Assembly: GCA_028871345.1 (NCBI GenBank)
Contig: JAGWNK010000008.1
Span: 1-64,000, forward strand
Direction of reading: 5' to 3'
DNA length: 64,000 bases
Origin: Alphaproteobacteria bacterium
GTDB taxonomy: Bacteria; Pseudomonadota; Alphaproteobacteria; Micropepsales; Micropepsaceae
Part shown: piece after piece, positions 63,549 through 64,000 of the stretch
How the letters are laid out: each line of letters starts with the position of its first letter
Numbering within the stretch: the first letter of the stretch is position 1
Position numbers and translations under genes: made by a program
The notes under the pieces: model-generated
What the model was told of the DNA's origin: nothing
The model's input: only the letters and a program-made list of their open reading frames with translations
The model's database searches: none

Positions 63549-64000
63549 CCGGCTTGGTCTTGTCGGGATAGCGGCACAGGTCCTTCACCACGCAATCCGG
63601 GCATTTCGGCAGGCGCGCCACGCAGACATAGCGGCCGTGCAGGATCAGCCAGTGATGGGCGTGTTGCAGATATTCGTCGGGCACCACGGCGAGGAGAGCG
63701 TCCTCCACTTCGCGCGGCGTCTTGCCCGGCGCCAGGCCGGTGCGGTTGGCGACGCGGAAGATGTGGGTGTCGACCGCAATGGTCTTCTCGCCGAAGGCGA
63801 CGTTGAGGACGACGTTGGCGGTCTTGCGCCCGACGCCCGGCAATTCTTCCAGCGCTTCGCGTGCGCGCGGCACCTTTCCGCCGTGCCGTTCGGCCAGGAT
63901 CTTCGACAGCGCGATGACGTTCTTGGCCTTGCCCTTATAGAGCCCGATGGTCTTGATATACGCCGACAGCCCCGTCTCCCCCAGCGCCAGCATCTTCTGC
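63508..64000 (-). CDS. nth: Endonuclease III (N-terminus off the window)
   Basis: About 164 residues are visible; the start lies beyond the right edge. The helix-hairpin-helix ELPGVGRKTANVVL, with the catalytic lysine, is followed by the catalytic aspartate in VDTHIFRVANRTG and four cysteines for a [4Fe-4S] cluster (CVARLPKCPDCVVKDLC). It removes oxidised pyrimidines from DNA. Confidence 0.96.
   Translation of the reverse strand, partial: QKMLALGETGLSAYIKTIGLYKGKAKNVIALSKILAERHGGKVPRAREALEELPGVGRKTANVVLNVAFGEKTIAVDTHIFRVANRTGLAPGKTPREVEDALLAVVPDEYLQHAHHWLILHGRYVCVARLPKCPDCVVKDLCRYPDKTKPVTKAAGPARRRGS

Noticed and set aside
1-64000. CRISPR arrays, complete tRNA or rRNA genes, IS elements
   Set aside because: I found no spaced direct-repeat arrays, no complete tRNA cloverleaf, no rRNA blocks and no transposase gene with terminal inverted repeats.

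Overview
The window reads as a GC-rich alphaproteobacterial chromosome with the right end of an integrated genomic island. Synteny supports this assignment: parB-parA-rsmG-mnmG-mnmE, then rho-hemJ-hemH-hemE, then ppsR-maf-aroE-coaE-dnaQ-secB-timA-mltA-smr is the classic origin-proximal order of Caulobacter-like and Rickettsia-like alphaproteobacteria. I do not name a genus.

Region 1, about 1-19715: right-hand part of a genomic island. Its right edge is the 3' half of a tRNA-Arg(CCG) gene, beginning exactly at the anticodon loop (19671-19715). A tyrosine recombinase (18136-19491) lies just inside it. The left edge is outside the window. Cargo from left to right: a truncated ArdC-like antirestriction metallopeptidase, a DUF433/PIN toxin-antitoxin pair, a scrap of a second integrase, then a complete phosphorothioate (PT) DNA defence locus. 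This locus is two converging operons: sspF-sspG-sspH on the + strand, and sspA, then sspB-sspC-sspD plus a small membrane protein on the - strand. SspA (cysteine desulfurase), SspB (DUF4007), SspC (large P-loop ATPase) and SspD (PAPS-reductase-like) would sulfur-modify host DNA. The DptF/G/H-like proteins would attack unmodified DNA. This matches the described SspABCD-SspFGH type, so the core is known; the small membrane gene, a nuclease-like motif in SspH and the neighbouring gene remnants are the less-known parts.

Region 2, about 19716-39110: chromosomal housekeeping and metabolism. It has a LacI-type regulator, a candidate sRNA with its own terminator, a methionine-sulfoxide repair cluster (fRMsr and MsrB) with MscL, rpmI-rplT and pheST, a geranylgeranyl-reductase-like flavoprotein, an MFS transporter, lepA, a HigA antitoxin beside a HigB toxin gene broken by two frameshifts, a DUF4153 membrane protein whose 3' third is compositionally different, and hisH-hisA.

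Region 3, about 39200-64000: the origin-proximal block. parB-parA-rsmG-mnmG-mnmE on the - strand contains two parS-like palindromes, one in rsmG and one just upstream of mnmG. Next come a YyaL-type thioredoxin protein, a dienelactone hydrolase, a hydrolase remnant, a quinone oxidoreductase, a VapBC pair, a frameshifted GST gene, rho with its own promoter and terminator, and hemJ-hemH-hemE. The 276-bp gap between hemE (-) and ppsR (+) occupies the place where the Caulobacter origin lies. The flanking hemE-side (-) and ppsR-side (+) operons both point away from it. To the right run ppsR-maf-aroE-coaE-dnaQ, secB, timA-mltA-smr, an adenosine-kinase-like gene, an EI24 membrane protein, a small lipoprotein and a partial nth.
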